A stretch of 35,307 bases of DNA, from the NCBI RefSeq assembly GCF_937910335.1, contig NZ_CALEMX010000242.1, positions 1 through 35,307 of the forward strand. The letters run 5' to 3'. Below, piece by piece: positions 27,471-35,307 of this stretch (position 1 is the stretch's first letter; each line of letters opens with the position of its first letter). Below the pieces are notes generated by a model. That model did no database searches. It saw nothing but the letters and a program-made list of their open reading frames with translations, and was not told the DNA's origin. This DNA is from an uncultured Gimesia sp. Lineage in GTDB: Bacteria; Planctomycetota; Planctomycetia; Planctomycetales; Planctomycetaceae. The translations under genes and the position numbers were made by a program.

Positions 27471-28235
27471 TCACTCTGGACAGACACAACCGATGGGTTG
27501 GACCTCGGCAATTTCGCGAACCCAAATATTGCGAAACCTTGTCTTGTTTCTATGAAATTGAAGCTGGATCGGTAGCTTCTCTGCATGAGCCGTATAAAAC
27601 GGTGGCTGATGATAGAAAGTGTTTCCTTGCAGTTCCGAATGATTTTGTACAACAACACCATTTTGAATCACAGTGATGTAGGCAGACTTTACCAGTTGTC
27701 CATACTCATTAAATCGGGGGGCCGTAAAAATGATATCGTAGGTTTGCCATTCTCCTGGTTTACGGCAGGCATTAACCATCGGTGGATATTGCTTGTAAAG
27801 CGATCCAGCCTGACCATCAAAATAAGTTTTGTTTTCATACGAATCAAGAATCTGGACTTCGTATTTCCCCATCAGAAACACACCACTATTTCCGCGGCCT
27901 TGCCCGCTGCCTTCAATTTTTTCTGGCGTGGCCCATTCCAGATGTAACTGGCAGTCACCAAATGATTGCTTGGTTTCGATGCTTTTATTGGTGGTAATTG
28001 CGTAACCGTCCTGAATTTTCCATTGATCGCCGTCTTTCCATTGATCCAGATTTTTTCCATTGAACAAAACAATCGCATCGGAAGGTGCCTGGTTTGGATT
28101 GGCTGTGACAATCGTTGGCTCTTTCCAAATCAAACCATTCTTGTATTCTTCTACCAGGTTCCCATAGGTGTGATAAGCGGTTCCCAGAAAAACAATCGCC
28201 ACTAAAAATTGAAATTTGCTTCGCCAGACTTTCAT
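27471..28235 (-). CDS. Secreted DUF1080 protein (3-keto-disaccharide hydrolase domain)
   Basis: An exported protein of 254 residues. After a signal peptide or anchor (about 8-25, FLVAIVFLGTAYHTYGN) comes the concanavalin-like DUF1080 domain, with DAIVLFNGKNLDQWK (the 'LFNGxxLxxW' opening), GNSGVFLMGKYEVQILDSY (about 115-133), GEWQTYDIIFTAPRF and a C-terminal LQFHRNKTRFRNIWVRE. Some members of this family hydrolyse 3-keto-glycosides made by Gfo/Idh/MocA-type oxidoreductases. The exported oxidoreductase at 14734 could supply such a product, but that link is inference. Two Cys residues near the C terminus (GCVCPE) are unusual. Confidence 0.9.
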   Translation of the reverse strand: MKVWRSKFQFLVAIVFLGTAYHTYGNLVEEYKNGLIWKEPTIVTANPNQAPSDAIVLFNGKNLDQWKDGDQWKIQDGYAITTNKSIETKQSFGDCQLHLEWATPEKIEGSGQGRGNSGVFLMGKYEVQILDSYENKTYFDGQAGSLYKQYPPMVNACRKPGEWQTYDIIFTAPRFNEYGQLVKSAYITVIQNGVVVQNHSELQGNTFYHQPPFYTAHAEKLPIQLQFHRNKTRFRNIWVREIAEVQPIGCVCPE

Positions 28236-28334
28236 AAGATTATCCTGTTCTTTTTGCTATAAATAATTTTGGGTATGAATCAAGAGATGCCCGTCTTTCT
28301 CAACTGTACTCTTCAGAAGTATTTCACCTTACGA

Positions 28335-29102
28335 TTAATAATCCAGGCTAGCTCCGCCTTCGGCTTCGATCGCCTGACCGGTAAGAAAGCTGGAATCTTC
28401 CGTCGCCAGAAACAGTGCCAATCGCCCCATTTCTTCAATCGTTCCCATACGTTTAAAAACCTGGAGATCAGCAACTCGCTTCAAGGCGGTCTCCGCATCC
28501 GGGAGGGTGGCAGCCCAGTCGCGCATCAGGGGAGTATCGATGTTACTGGGCAAAATTGCATTCACGCGAACCCCGACTTCCCCCAGTTCAATGGCCAATG
28601 ATTTCGTAAAGCTGACCTGAGCGCCTTTGGTTGAACAATAGGCGGTCGAATGATGTTGACCTAACACAGCCGTCATCGACGACATGTTGATGATGGTCCC
28701 TTTGGTTTTGCGCAGATGAGGTAATGCATACTTCGCTCCGGCAAACGTGCTGAGAAAGTTCACGCGCATCAACTCTTCCATCTCTTCGATGCTGGTTTCT
28801 TCCAGTGACATCGCGGCCGGGTGTACCCCCGCATTATTGATGATGCAATCCAGTCTGCCAAATTGGTCCACCACCATTTCGACAGCAGATAAAATCTGTT
28901 GATGATCGCCGACATCGCATTGAATATATATGGCTCTGCCGGGTCCTTTTTCATTCAATTCGCGTGCTAAATTCTGGCCAGCGTGAATGCCCCTCGCTAG
29001 AATTGCGACCAGACCGCCTTCTTCACAAAAAACGCGCGAGCAACCTTCGCCAATCCCTTTACTGCCGCCGGTGACAATCACGGCACGATCTTTAAATCTC
29101 AT
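28335..29102 (-). CDS. Short-chain dehydrogenase/reductase
   Basis: Classical SDR of 255 residues using NAD(P)H. The cofactor motif TGGSKGIG is at 11-18, NNAG at 89-92, the catalytic Ser at 141/142 (NMSSMT) and the YxxxK pair at Y155 and K159 (AYCSTKG). The ending FLTGQAIEAEGGASLDY is typical. The supplied ORF begins at 29174, but ATG 29102 has a strong GGGGGA site and gives the standard SDR N terminus; the extra 24 residues are not family-like. Substrate unknown. It lies between the dehydratase and the DUF1080 gene on the same strand. Confidence 0.92.
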   Translation of the reverse strand: MRFKDRAVIVTGGSKGIGEGCSRVFCEEGGLVAILARGIHAGQNLARELNEKGPGRAIYIQCDVGDHQQILSAVEMVVDQFGRLDCIINNAGVHPAAMSLEETSIEEMEELMRVNFLSTFAGAKYALPHLRKTKGTIINMSSMTAVLGQHHSTAYCSTKGAQVSFTKSLAIELGEVGVRVNAILPSNIDTPLMRDWAATLPDAETALKRVADLQVFKRMGTIEEMGRLALFLATEDSSFLTGQAIEAEGGASLDY

Positions 29103-29292
29103 GTTTCCCCCAATGGAGATATTCCACTGAATCCGAGTCGGAATCAACGATAGATACCTGTTCTGGTTAGCCATTTACGGTAACAATTACCGAGAGGGAA
29201 TTCCAATCAAACGCTGAAATGAATTCTCAGACATTGATTAAATTAATGAGCTTTATTTTCCCGACGTTGTGCAAGAGATCATCAAGCAGTGA

Positions 29293-30264
29293 TTACAGTT
29301 GCGATCCGAGACGTAATATTTCGGGAAGTTCGGCCAGATTCAAATTGCCACCACTCAGGACCGCAACTACGGTTTTGCCTTGAAACCGATCTTGATTTTT
29401 CAAGATTGCAGCCAGAGCTGCTGCACCTGCCCCTTCGACCAGATTGTGAGTTTCTTTCATAATATGATAGGCGGCGATACGCATTTCATCTTCACTGACG
29501 AGTAGAAAGTCATCTACGACCGATTTCATAATTTCTTGAGTCAGTTCAGCGGATGAACGTGTGGCGACCCCTTCGGCCCAGGTTAGAGCCGACTCAGTTG
29601 TCTGCATCGAACCTGCTTTCCATGAGAGCTGATTCGCTGGCGCATTCTCGGCTCCGACGCCGATAATTTCGGTTGAAGGATTCAAGTGTCTGGCAACGAT
29701 TCCTGTTCCACAGACACCACTTCCCATGCCTACTGGAACAACAATCACATCGGGTGTTTTCAACTTTTCAAAAATCTCAATCGCCTGAGTCCCCACGCCG
29801 GCAATCAGCTTAGGCTCGTTTCCGGAATGCACGTAACGTCTTTTTCCATCAACCAACACTTGCTCTAAATACTGTTTTGCTTCATCAAAGTCTTCGCCCT
29901 GTTCAATGATTTCTGCTCCTAGTAATTTGATCGCGCGCACTTTATCGGGGTTATTATTTTTCGGAACCACGATCGTACATTTCACACCAAACTTGCGAGC
30001 CGCATACGCGAGAGACTGGCCATGATTTCCCGTCGAACATCCCATGATTCCGGCCTGACGTTCTGCTTCTGAAAGCGTGCCAACCAGATTAATTCCCCCC
30101 CTGACTTTAAATGCTCCCACCGGTTGGTAGTTTTCATGCTTTAAATAGAATTTCGTGCCCGTTAATAAACTCAAACCCGGCCATTCATAGAGCGGGGTTG
30201 GGGATAAGACCTGACGAACATGAGTGACGGCTTCCTGTACATCCTGAAAAGTAGGGGGCTGCAT
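29293..30264 (-). CDS. Threonine/serine dehydratase-like PLP enzyme (no ACT domain)
   Basis: Fold-type II PLP enzyme of 323 residues. The Schiff-base lysine is K53 in VGAFKVRGG, the phosphate-binding loop is STGNHGQS (about 77-84), the Gly-rich loop is GMGSGVCGTG, and the C-terminal SGGN holds the pyridine nitrogen. No ACT regulatory domain is present, so it resembles the catabolic or eukaryotic serine racemase/dehydratase type, not the biosynthetic IlvA. The likely reaction is deamination of L-threonine to 2-oxobutanoate or of L-serine to pyruvate; hydroxyaspartate-type activity is also possible. It opens the minus-strand run that leads to xylB. Confidence 0.9.
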   Translation of the reverse strand: MQPPTFQDVQEAVTHVRQVLSPTPLYEWPGLSLLTGTKFYLKHENYQPVGAFKVRGGINLVGTLSEAERQAGIMGCSTGNHGQSLAYAARKFGVKCTIVVPKNNNPDKVRAIKLLGAEIIEQGEDFDEAKQYLEQVLVDGKRRYVHSGNEPKLIAGVGTQAIEIFEKLKTPDVIVVPVGMGSGVCGTGIVARHLNPSTEIIGVGAENAPANQLSWKAGSMQTTESALTWAEGVATRSSAELTQEIMKSVVDDFLLVSEDEMRIAAYHIMKETHNLVEGAGAAALAAILKNQDRFQGKTVVAVLSGGNLNLAELPEILRLGSQL

Positions 30265-30404
30265 GATTTACCTGGCTCATTTAAATTTGGGACGGGAACA
30301 TTCTTTTGGGAATGACACACGACTGAAGTTGAAGTTCGTCATAAAATCATCCTTTGTCAAGTTCTGAAACGCACGATTTCAATATCAATCAGGAGATCCC
30401 ATTG

Positions 30405-30433
30405 TTGCGTGTGATCTAAACGCCTGCTATCAT
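30405..30433 (+). promoter_or_regulatory. Candidate promoter for the DUF1549/DUF1501 operon
   Basis: TTGCGT and TATCAT are separated by 17 nt, and TG at -14 gives an extended -10 (TGCTATCAT). The -35 matches only in TTG. The predicted leader is about 200 nt and contains the hairpin pair at 30488-30512. The 30265-30642 gap contains no other supported feature. Confidence 0.33.
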
Positions 30434-30487
30434 TGTAATAAAGGTTTGCAGTGAGAGAACACACTACCGATCACGATGATCCTGCCT

Positions 30488-30512
30488 GCCAGACTTTGGT
30501 AGTCTGGCTACC
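30488..30512 (+). promoter_or_regulatory. Overlapping, mutually exclusive hairpins in the leader of the cytochrome-domain operon
   Basis: GCCAGACT (30488-30495) and AGTCTGGC (30501-30508) form a perfect 8-bp stem with loop TTGGT. An overlapping alternative, GGTAG (30498-30502) with CTACC (30508-30512), shares bases with the first. No T tract follows. It could be an operator or an RNA switch; function unknown. Confidence 0.35.
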
Positions 30513-30642
30513 GTTAACTCGAATCGTTACGGATTGGTATCACCAAACCAGAGTTTCATGCGTTTGATGTACCAGGAATTCCGGGCTGTGACAACGTCTT
30601 CCCCGGTACTTCACTCGTATCCCCTGCTGAGGGCAAGTTTTC

Positions 30643-33036
30643 ATGTCTCAGGTAATGATCAGGCATTTTGGAATGGGGCTGGTTGTTTTTTTACTTCTCC
30701 CGAACCAGGCCGACGCTGAAGAAAAAAAAGTCAGTTTCAATCGTGATATCCGTCCGATTCTTTCGCGAAACTGCTTCCAATGTCACGGCCCTGATTCGAC
30801 ACATCGAGAAGCAGATTTACGCCTGGACCTTGAAGAGAGTGTTAAAAAAACATCTGGAGCCGAATTGATTATTCGTCCCGGGCAGCCTGATCAGAGTCTG
30901 CTGTTCGAGCGCATTACCAGCAACGACCCCGATCTGGTTATGCCACCTGCCGATTCCGGAAAGTCACTCAAGCCATCTGAAATTCAAATGATTAAACAAT
31001 GGATTGAAGAGGGCGCCCCCTGGTCTAAACACTGGGCCTATTTGAAGCCACAGTCAACGTCCGTGCCGAAGGTGAAGAATCAGAACTGGCCTCTGAACTG
31101 GATTGATCATTTTATTTTAGCCCGTCTGGAGGAACAAAAACTTCAGCCAGCGGAGGAAGCAGATAAAATCACTCTGATTCGTCGTCTCAGTTTTGACCTG
31201 ACGGGACTTCCGCCTACTCCAGAGGAAGTGAATCAGTTTGTTAAAGATCAAAGCAGGCAGTCTTACGAACAGCTTGTGGATCGATTACTGGCGTCTCCTC
31301 ATTACGGAGAACGGATGGCGATGTACTGGCTGGATCTCGTCCGTTTCGCTGATACTGTGGGTTATCATGGTGATCAGGATCACCATATTTCTCCCTATCG
31401 CGATTATGTCATTCGAGCATTTAACGAGAACCTGCCCTTCGATCAATTTACCCGAGAGCAGTTGGCGGGCGATTTATTACCGAACTCAACGCTGCAACAA
31501 AAAGTCGCCACCGGTTATAACCGTGTGCTGCAAACTTCGCATGAGGGAGGAGTACAACGAAAGGAATATCTGGCCATCTACGCCGCCGACCGTATCCGAA
31601 ATTTTTCCGGTGTCTGGATGGGGGCAACCATGGGTTGTTGTCAATGTCATGACCACAAGTATGACCCCTATACCATCAAGGATTTTTATTCGCTGGTTTC
31701 CTTTTTTGCGGATATCGATGAAGACCAGCACCTGCGACGCGGCTCCGATCGCATACCGACAGTACGCGCACCCGAAATGTTTCTCTATAAAGATTCAGAA
31801 ATAAAACAGATTTCTGAAATCGAATCAAATATGAAAACCATTGAATTGGCTTTGAAGTCAACGACGGTTGAAAAAGATAAAAAGCGATTGAAGCAGGAGT
31901 TGGAAAAACTGAAAAAAACGCGTGCGGCTATAGATCGCAGTGCAACAAAAACGATGATCACCGTCTCGATCAAACCACGTGATATTCGAATTCTGCCGCG
32001 AGGTAACTGGCTTGATGAAAGCGGTCCTCTTGTTCAACCCGCCATTCCTGAATTTCTGGGAAGTTTAAAAAATGATCACAGCCGTTTAACTCGTCTTGAT
32101 CTGGCAAACTGGTTATCAGACAAAAACGGATATGGTTTGTTGACCGCTCGGGTATTTGCCAATCGATTCTGGTATCTCTTTTTCGGTCGTGGAATTGCTC
32201 CCGTGCTGGATGATTTTGGAGGACAGGGAGGACCACCGCATTATCAGGAACTCCTGGACCAATTGGCTTTGAAATTTTATGAAGATCAATGGGATGTCAA
32301 ACAAATGGTCAAGTTCATCGTAATGAGCCGGGCCTATCGCCAGTCTTCACTGGAATCTGCTGAACAGCGAAAACGTGATCCGTTCAATCAAAAGCTCAAT
32401 CGTCAGGCACGTTTTCGTTTACCTGCAGAAATGATTCGGGATAATGCGCTGGCCATCAGCGGACTTCTAGTGACAGACATTGGTGGCCCAAGCGTAAAGC
32501 CTTATCAACCAGCGGGCTATTATCGTCACTTGAATTTTCCCAAGCGGAAATATGTTTCACATACTGATGAACGGCAATGGCGTCGAGGGTTGTATGTGCA
32601 TTGGCAACGACAGTTTCTACACCCCATGTTGAAGGCCTTTGATGCGCCCAGCCGCGAAGAATGTACAGCACAGCGACCTCAATCAAATACACCGATTGCT
32701 GCGATGACTTTGTTGAATGATCCCACATTCATCGAAGCAGCCCGTAAGTTCGCTGAAGACGTTTTGCAGAATGGTGGTAAATCTGATACAGAGAAAATAC
32801 GGTATGCTTTTTCCAAAGCAACCTCCCGCGCTCCTGAAAAAATAGAATCAAACGCGCTGATGAAATTATTAAATTCGAATCGCAGGGTTTATCAATCAAA
32901 ACCCAAAGATGCTCAAGCGATCACAAATTCCGGATTAGCAAAAACGAAACAGAATTTGGATGCGGTTGAAATCGCCTCATGGACGGAAGTCACACGGGCA
33001 TTGTTGAATCTGAATGAAGTGGTGACGAGGAATTAA
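30643..33036 (+). CDS. PSCyt1-DUF1549-DUF1553 planctomycete cytochrome protein
   Basis: A large exported protein (797 residues) characteristic of planctomycetes. After a signal peptide (about 6-25) comes a cytochrome-like PSCyt1 domain with CFQCH (44-48) and a possible axial Met in VMPPADSG (M100). The DUF1549 domain (about 150-355) contains a second CxxCH motif, CCQCHDHKYDP (332-342). A charged coiled-coil stretch (about 390-435) leads into DUF1553 (about 480-740). It probably binds two c-type haems and acts outside the cytoplasm, but no member has a settled reaction. It lacks the LamG or Ig-like insert found in larger relatives. ATG 30643 has GAGGGCAAG upstream. The DUF1501 gene starts 5 nt after its stop. 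Confidence 0.93.
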   Translation: MSQVMIRHFGMGLVVFLLLPNQADAEEKKVSFNRDIRPILSRNCFQCHGPDSTHREADLRLDLEESVKKTSGAELIIRPGQPDQSLLFERITSNDPDLVMPPADSGKSLKPSEIQMIKQWIEEGAPWSKHWAYLKPQSTSVPKVKNQNWPLNWIDHFILARLEEQKLQPAEEADKITLIRRLSFDLTGLPPTPEEVNQFVKDQSRQSYEQLVDRLLASPHYGERMAMYWLDLVRFADTVGYHGDQDHHISPYRDYVIRAFNENLPFDQFTREQLAGDLLPNSTLQQKVATGYNRVLQTSHEGGVQRKEYLAIYAADRIRNFSGVWMGATMGCCQCHDHKYDPYTIKDFYSLVSFFADIDEDQHLRRGSDRIPTVRAPEMFLYKDSEIKQISEIESNMKTIELALKSTTVEKDKKRLKQELEKLKKTRAAIDRSATKTMITVSIKPRDIRILPRGNWLDESGPLVQPAIPEFLGSLKNDHSRLTRLDLANWLSDKNGYGLLTARVFANRFWYLFFGRGIAPVLDDFGGQGGPPHYQELLDQLALKFYEDQWDVKQMVKFIVMSRAYRQSSLESAEQRKRDPFNQKLNRQARFRLPAEMIRDNALAISGLLVTDIGGPSVKPYQPAGYYRHLNFPKRKYVSHTDERQWRRGLYVHWQRQFLHPMLKAFDAPSREECTAQRPQSNTPIAAMTLLNDPTFIEAARKFAEDVLQNGGKSDTEKIRYAFSKATSRAPEKIESNALMKLLNSNRRVYQSKPKDAQAITNSGLAKTKQNLDAVEIASWTEVTRALLNLNEVVTRN

Positions 33037-33041
33037 ACGCT

Positions 33042-34490
33042 ATGAATGATTGGAATCAGATACAAATCGGTTTAAACCGTCGCACATTTCTGTCTCAATC
33101 GGGTGTTGGGCTGGGAGCAGCCGCTCTCAGTTCTTTATTGTCCGGAGAAAAAACCGCAACGGCGCAATCGAAGCGACAAGGGGCATCAGTCGGAGGACTG
33201 CCAGGCTTGCCGCATTTTGCGCCAAAAGCAAAGCGGGTGATCTTCCTATGTATGGCCGGTGGCCCGACACATCTTGAGACGTTTGACTATAAACCCAAGT
33301 TAGCACAAATGGATGGGAAGCCATTTCCAGAAAGCTACACGAAAGGCCAACCCATTGCGCAATTACAGGGAAAAGTACTGAAATGCCAGGGACCTTTGAC
33401 CAAATTTCGAAAGTACGGACAGAGCGGTCAGGAAATCAGTGACTTCCTCCCCTGGACGGGAAAAATCGCGGATGAGATTTGTATCATTCGCTCCATGGTG
33501 ACCGAGCAAATCAATCATGATCCCGCGCATACGTTTCTGAATACGGGAACCATCATCAGTGGTCGACCTTCGATGGGCTCCTGGATCACCTATGGTCTCG
33601 GCAGCGAAACAGAAGAATTACCCGGCTTCGTTGTACTCACTAGTGTGGGCGGACGAAATCCCCAACCGATTGCTTCACGACAATGGGGAACCGGCTTTCT
33701 TCCCAGCCGCTATCAGGGAGTGCAGTTTAACTCCACGGGAGATCCGGTAAATTATTTAACGAATCCGGCTGGCATCAATGCACAACAACAGAAAGAACTG
33801 ATTGAAACGGTTCAAAAACTGGATCAGTTCCGCAACCAGCGCGTGGCCAATCCGGAAATTGACACACGCATCGCCGCCTATGAAATGGCATTCAAAATGC
33901 AAACCTCGGTTCCCGAATTAATGGATCTTTCCGGCGAATCGAAACAGACACTGGAAATGTATGGCGCTGAACCAGGATCGGGAACTTATGCCACGAATTG
34001 TCTGCTGGCAAGACGACTGGCCGAACGAGGTTCCAGATTTATTCATCTTTATCATCGTGGATGGGACCATCATGGTGATCTAGTTCGCTATATGAATACC
34101 TGTTGTGGTTTAACAGACAAGCCAACCTGGGCGTTAATCAACGATCTCAAAAAACGTGGAATGCTCGATGAGACACTGGTGATCTGGGGTGGTGAATTTG
34201 GCAGAACTCCCATGTTCCAAGGCAAAGGGGGCGCGGGCCGCGATCATCATATTAAAGGATTTTCGATGTGGATGGCAGGGGGAGGGATAAAAGGTGGAAT
34301 AACCCATGGTGCAACCGACGAATTAGGCTATAATTCTGTTGAGAACATTGTGAATGTCCGAGATCTGCATGCAACGATGCTGCACCTGCTGGGAATCAAT
34401 CATCAACGATTCAGCGTGGAATTCCAAGGCTTGGATACCAGACTCACGGGTGTCGAAGAAGCACATGTAATCAAAAAAATTCTGACGTAG
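33042..34490 (+). CDS. Tat-exported DUF1501 (sulfatase/alkaline-phosphatase-fold) protein
   Basis: A 482-residue partner of the preceding gene. Its N terminus carries a twin-arginine signal, NRRTFLSQSGVGLGAAAL (R13-R14). The core has the DUF1501 pattern: AKRVIFLCMAGGPTHLETFDYKP (about 62-84), HLYHRGWDHHGDL (about 338-350), LVIWGGEFGRTPM (about 377-389) and GRDHHIKGFSMWMAGGGIKGG. The His/Asp/Glu clusters recall the metal-binding site of the alkaline phosphatase superfamily, to which DUF1501 belongs. The reaction is unknown. These pairs occur in many copies in planctomycetes, and tight spacing implies co-expression and a shared extracytoplasmic task. Confidence 0.93.
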   Translation: MNDWNQIQIGLNRRTFLSQSGVGLGAAALSSLLSGEKTATAQSKRQGASVGGLPGLPHFAPKAKRVIFLCMAGGPTHLETFDYKPKLAQMDGKPFPESYTKGQPIAQLQGKVLKCQGPLTKFRKYGQSGQEISDFLPWTGKIADEICIIRSMVTEQINHDPAHTFLNTGTIISGRPSMGSWITYGLGSETEELPGFVVLTSVGGRNPQPIASRQWGTGFLPSRYQGVQFNSTGDPVNYLTNPAGINAQQQKELIETVQKLDQFRNQRVANPEIDTRIAAYEMAFKMQTSVPELMDLSGESKQTLEMYGAEPGSGTYATNCLLARRLAERGSRFIHLYHRGWDHHGDLVRYMNTCCGLTDKPTWALINDLKKRGMLDETLVIWGGEFGRTPMFQGKGGAGRDHHIKGFSMWMAGGGIKGGITHGATDELGYNSVENIVNVRDLHATMLHLLGINHQRFSVEFQGLDTRLTGVEEAHVIKKILT

Positions 34491-34586
34491 TATGGCACTA
34501 TATAGTCCCCGAAGGGCGCCCCGATGGTCTTGATCGTCGCGGCGTCTTCATTTAAATCTGCCACAGGAAGCCATTCTGTGTCCTGG

Positions 34587-35307
34587 TTACACTTTGAGAT
34601 CTTCCGCGCTCTGTTCCAAATCGCTTTGATAGCGCTGTCTGACTGGTTCAATAATTTCAGCGATAAATGCATCCACCTGCTCGGGAGCACGGCCGATATA
34701 TTTCCTGGCATCGAGGGCACTGTTCAGGTCACATTTCGAGAATGCGGGATCTTTTTGCAGGCGTTCGATCAGGTCATTCTGTCCGCCATGTACTTTCACT
34801 TCTGCGCCAGCCGCCTGACTGTGAACGCGGATGAGTTCATGCAAATCCTGACGATCACCGCCCGCTGCTACACCGGCCATCAAAAATTCTTCGGTCGCCA
34901 TAAAGGGCAGCTCTTCGTTCAAATGTTTCTCGATGACTTTGGGATAAACGACCATACCATCGACAATATTGCGATACAGAATTAGAACAGCGTCGATTGC
35001 CAGAAAAGATTGAGGCAGGGACAGGCGCCGATTGGCACTGTCGTCCAAGGTTCGTTCCATCCATTGTGTTGCAGCGGTATCTTCGGCATTGGAAGTTAGA
35101 CTCATCGCAAAGCGGGCCAATGAACACATCCGTTCGGATCGCATGGGATTCCGTTTGTAAGCCATTGCAGAAGAACCAATTTGTTTCTTTTCAAACGGTT
35201 CTTCCAGCTCCTTACGGTTTTGTAAAATTCGAATATCATTGCCGGCTTTATGCGCCGATTGACCAATGCCACTCAACGCCGACAATACCTGAGCATCGAC
35301 TTTGCGT
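34587..35307 (-). CDS. purB: Adenylosuccinate lyase, C-terminal part (runs off the right edge)
   Basis: Fumarase/aspartase-superfamily enzyme that cleaves SAICAR and adenylosuccinate in purine synthesis. The window holds about 240 C-terminal residues; the TTG at 35285 in the ORF track is not a real start, since the frame continues upstream as [20 protein letters not shown] to the edge. The superfamily signature is [15 protein letters not shown]. The segments [27 protein letters not shown] and NDLIERIQ-like NDLIERLQ match human ADSL closely, so it belongs to the eukaryote-like form and not the B. subtilis-type PurB. It converges with the DUF1501 gene; the 96-nt space between has no clear terminator, only a 10-bp palindrome, ACTATATAGT. 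Confidence 0.93.
   Translation of the reverse strand, partial: RKVDAQVLSALSGIGQSAHKAGNDIRILQNRKELEEPFEKKQIGSSAMAYKRNPMRSERMCSLARFAMSLTSNAEDTAATQWMERTLDDSANRRLSLPQSFLAIDAVLILYRNIVDGMVVYPKVIEKHLNEELPFMATEEFLMAGVAAGGDRQDLHELIRVHSQAAGAEVKVHGGQNDLIERLQKDPAFSKCDLNSALDARKYIGRAPEQVDAFIAEIIEPVRQRYQSDLEQSAEDLKV

Noticed and set aside
34497-34506. ACTATATAGT palindrome between the DUF1501 gene and purB
   Set aside because: It is short, AT-rich and self-complementary without a loop; I found no second copy and no sign of a terminator.

Overview
The window looks like a chromosomal segment from a planctomycete (Planctomycetota, probably a Gimesia/Rubinisphaera-like member of the Planctomycetales). The strongest indicators are a cytochrome-domain DUF1549/DUF1553 protein followed 5 nt later by a Tat-exported DUF1501 protein, a Tat-exported Gfo/Idh/MocA oxidoreductase, a DUF1080 (3-keto-disaccharide hydrolase type) protein, a secreted PQQ-like propeller, an EF-hand protein with Arg/Gly/Asp-rich linkers, and duplicated groEL genes. 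Base composition is moderate by eye. I see no phage, insertion sequence, CRISPR array, rRNA or tRNA. The species assignment is inference from gene content only.

Layout. (1) 1-2390, + strand: a Ktr/Trk potassium channel subunit (open at the left edge) and its single-RCK regulator. (2) 2496-5611, - strand: glycerol kinase and an ammonium transporter with a signal peptide; amt ends in a clear intrinsic terminator and is preceded by a near-consensus sigma-54 promoter. (3) 5612-6366: a 755-nt divergent intergenic region that also holds a second sigma-54-type promoter facing groEL1, a perfect 15-bp palindrome upstream of it, a two-tier hairpin in the groEL1 leader, and a possible 37-residue small ORF. 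(4) 6367-12877, + strand: a protein-quality-control cluster groEL1 - groES - groEL2 - (terminator) - dnaJ - grpE - fmdB-like zinc ribbon - yacG, continuing tightly into a DMT transporter and a gamma-class carbonic anhydrase. (5) 14734-18601, + strand: exported Gfo/Idh/MocA protein, EF-hand protein, PQQ-like propeller. (6) 18611-20203, - strand: aroC-yjbQ pair. (7) 20433-24036, + strand: DUF1614 membrane protein, TSUP permease, glutaminyl-cyclase-like M28 protein, unknown three-TM protein. (8) 24107-30264, - strand: sulfotransferase, xylulokinase, DUF1080 protein, SDR, threonine/serine dehydratase-like enzyme. (9) 30643-34490, + strand: DUF1549/DUF1553 and DUF1501 operon. (10) 34587 to the right edge, - strand: the C-terminal part of an adenylosuccinate lyase that resembles the eukaryotic ADSL type.

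The most interesting part is the chaperonin region. Two clearly diverged GroEL paralogues flank a single groES; only GroEL1 carries a Gly-Met tail, and that tail is joined to a His/Asp-rich stretch, while GroEL2 has neither. GroEL1 appears to be driven by a sigma-54-type promoter with an upstream palindrome suited to an enhancer-binding protein, not by a CIRCE/HrcA-type element. Terminator-like hairpins between groES and groEL2 and after groEL2 suggest that the dose of each chaperone is set separately. All regulatory calls come from sequence inspection and were not tested computationally.
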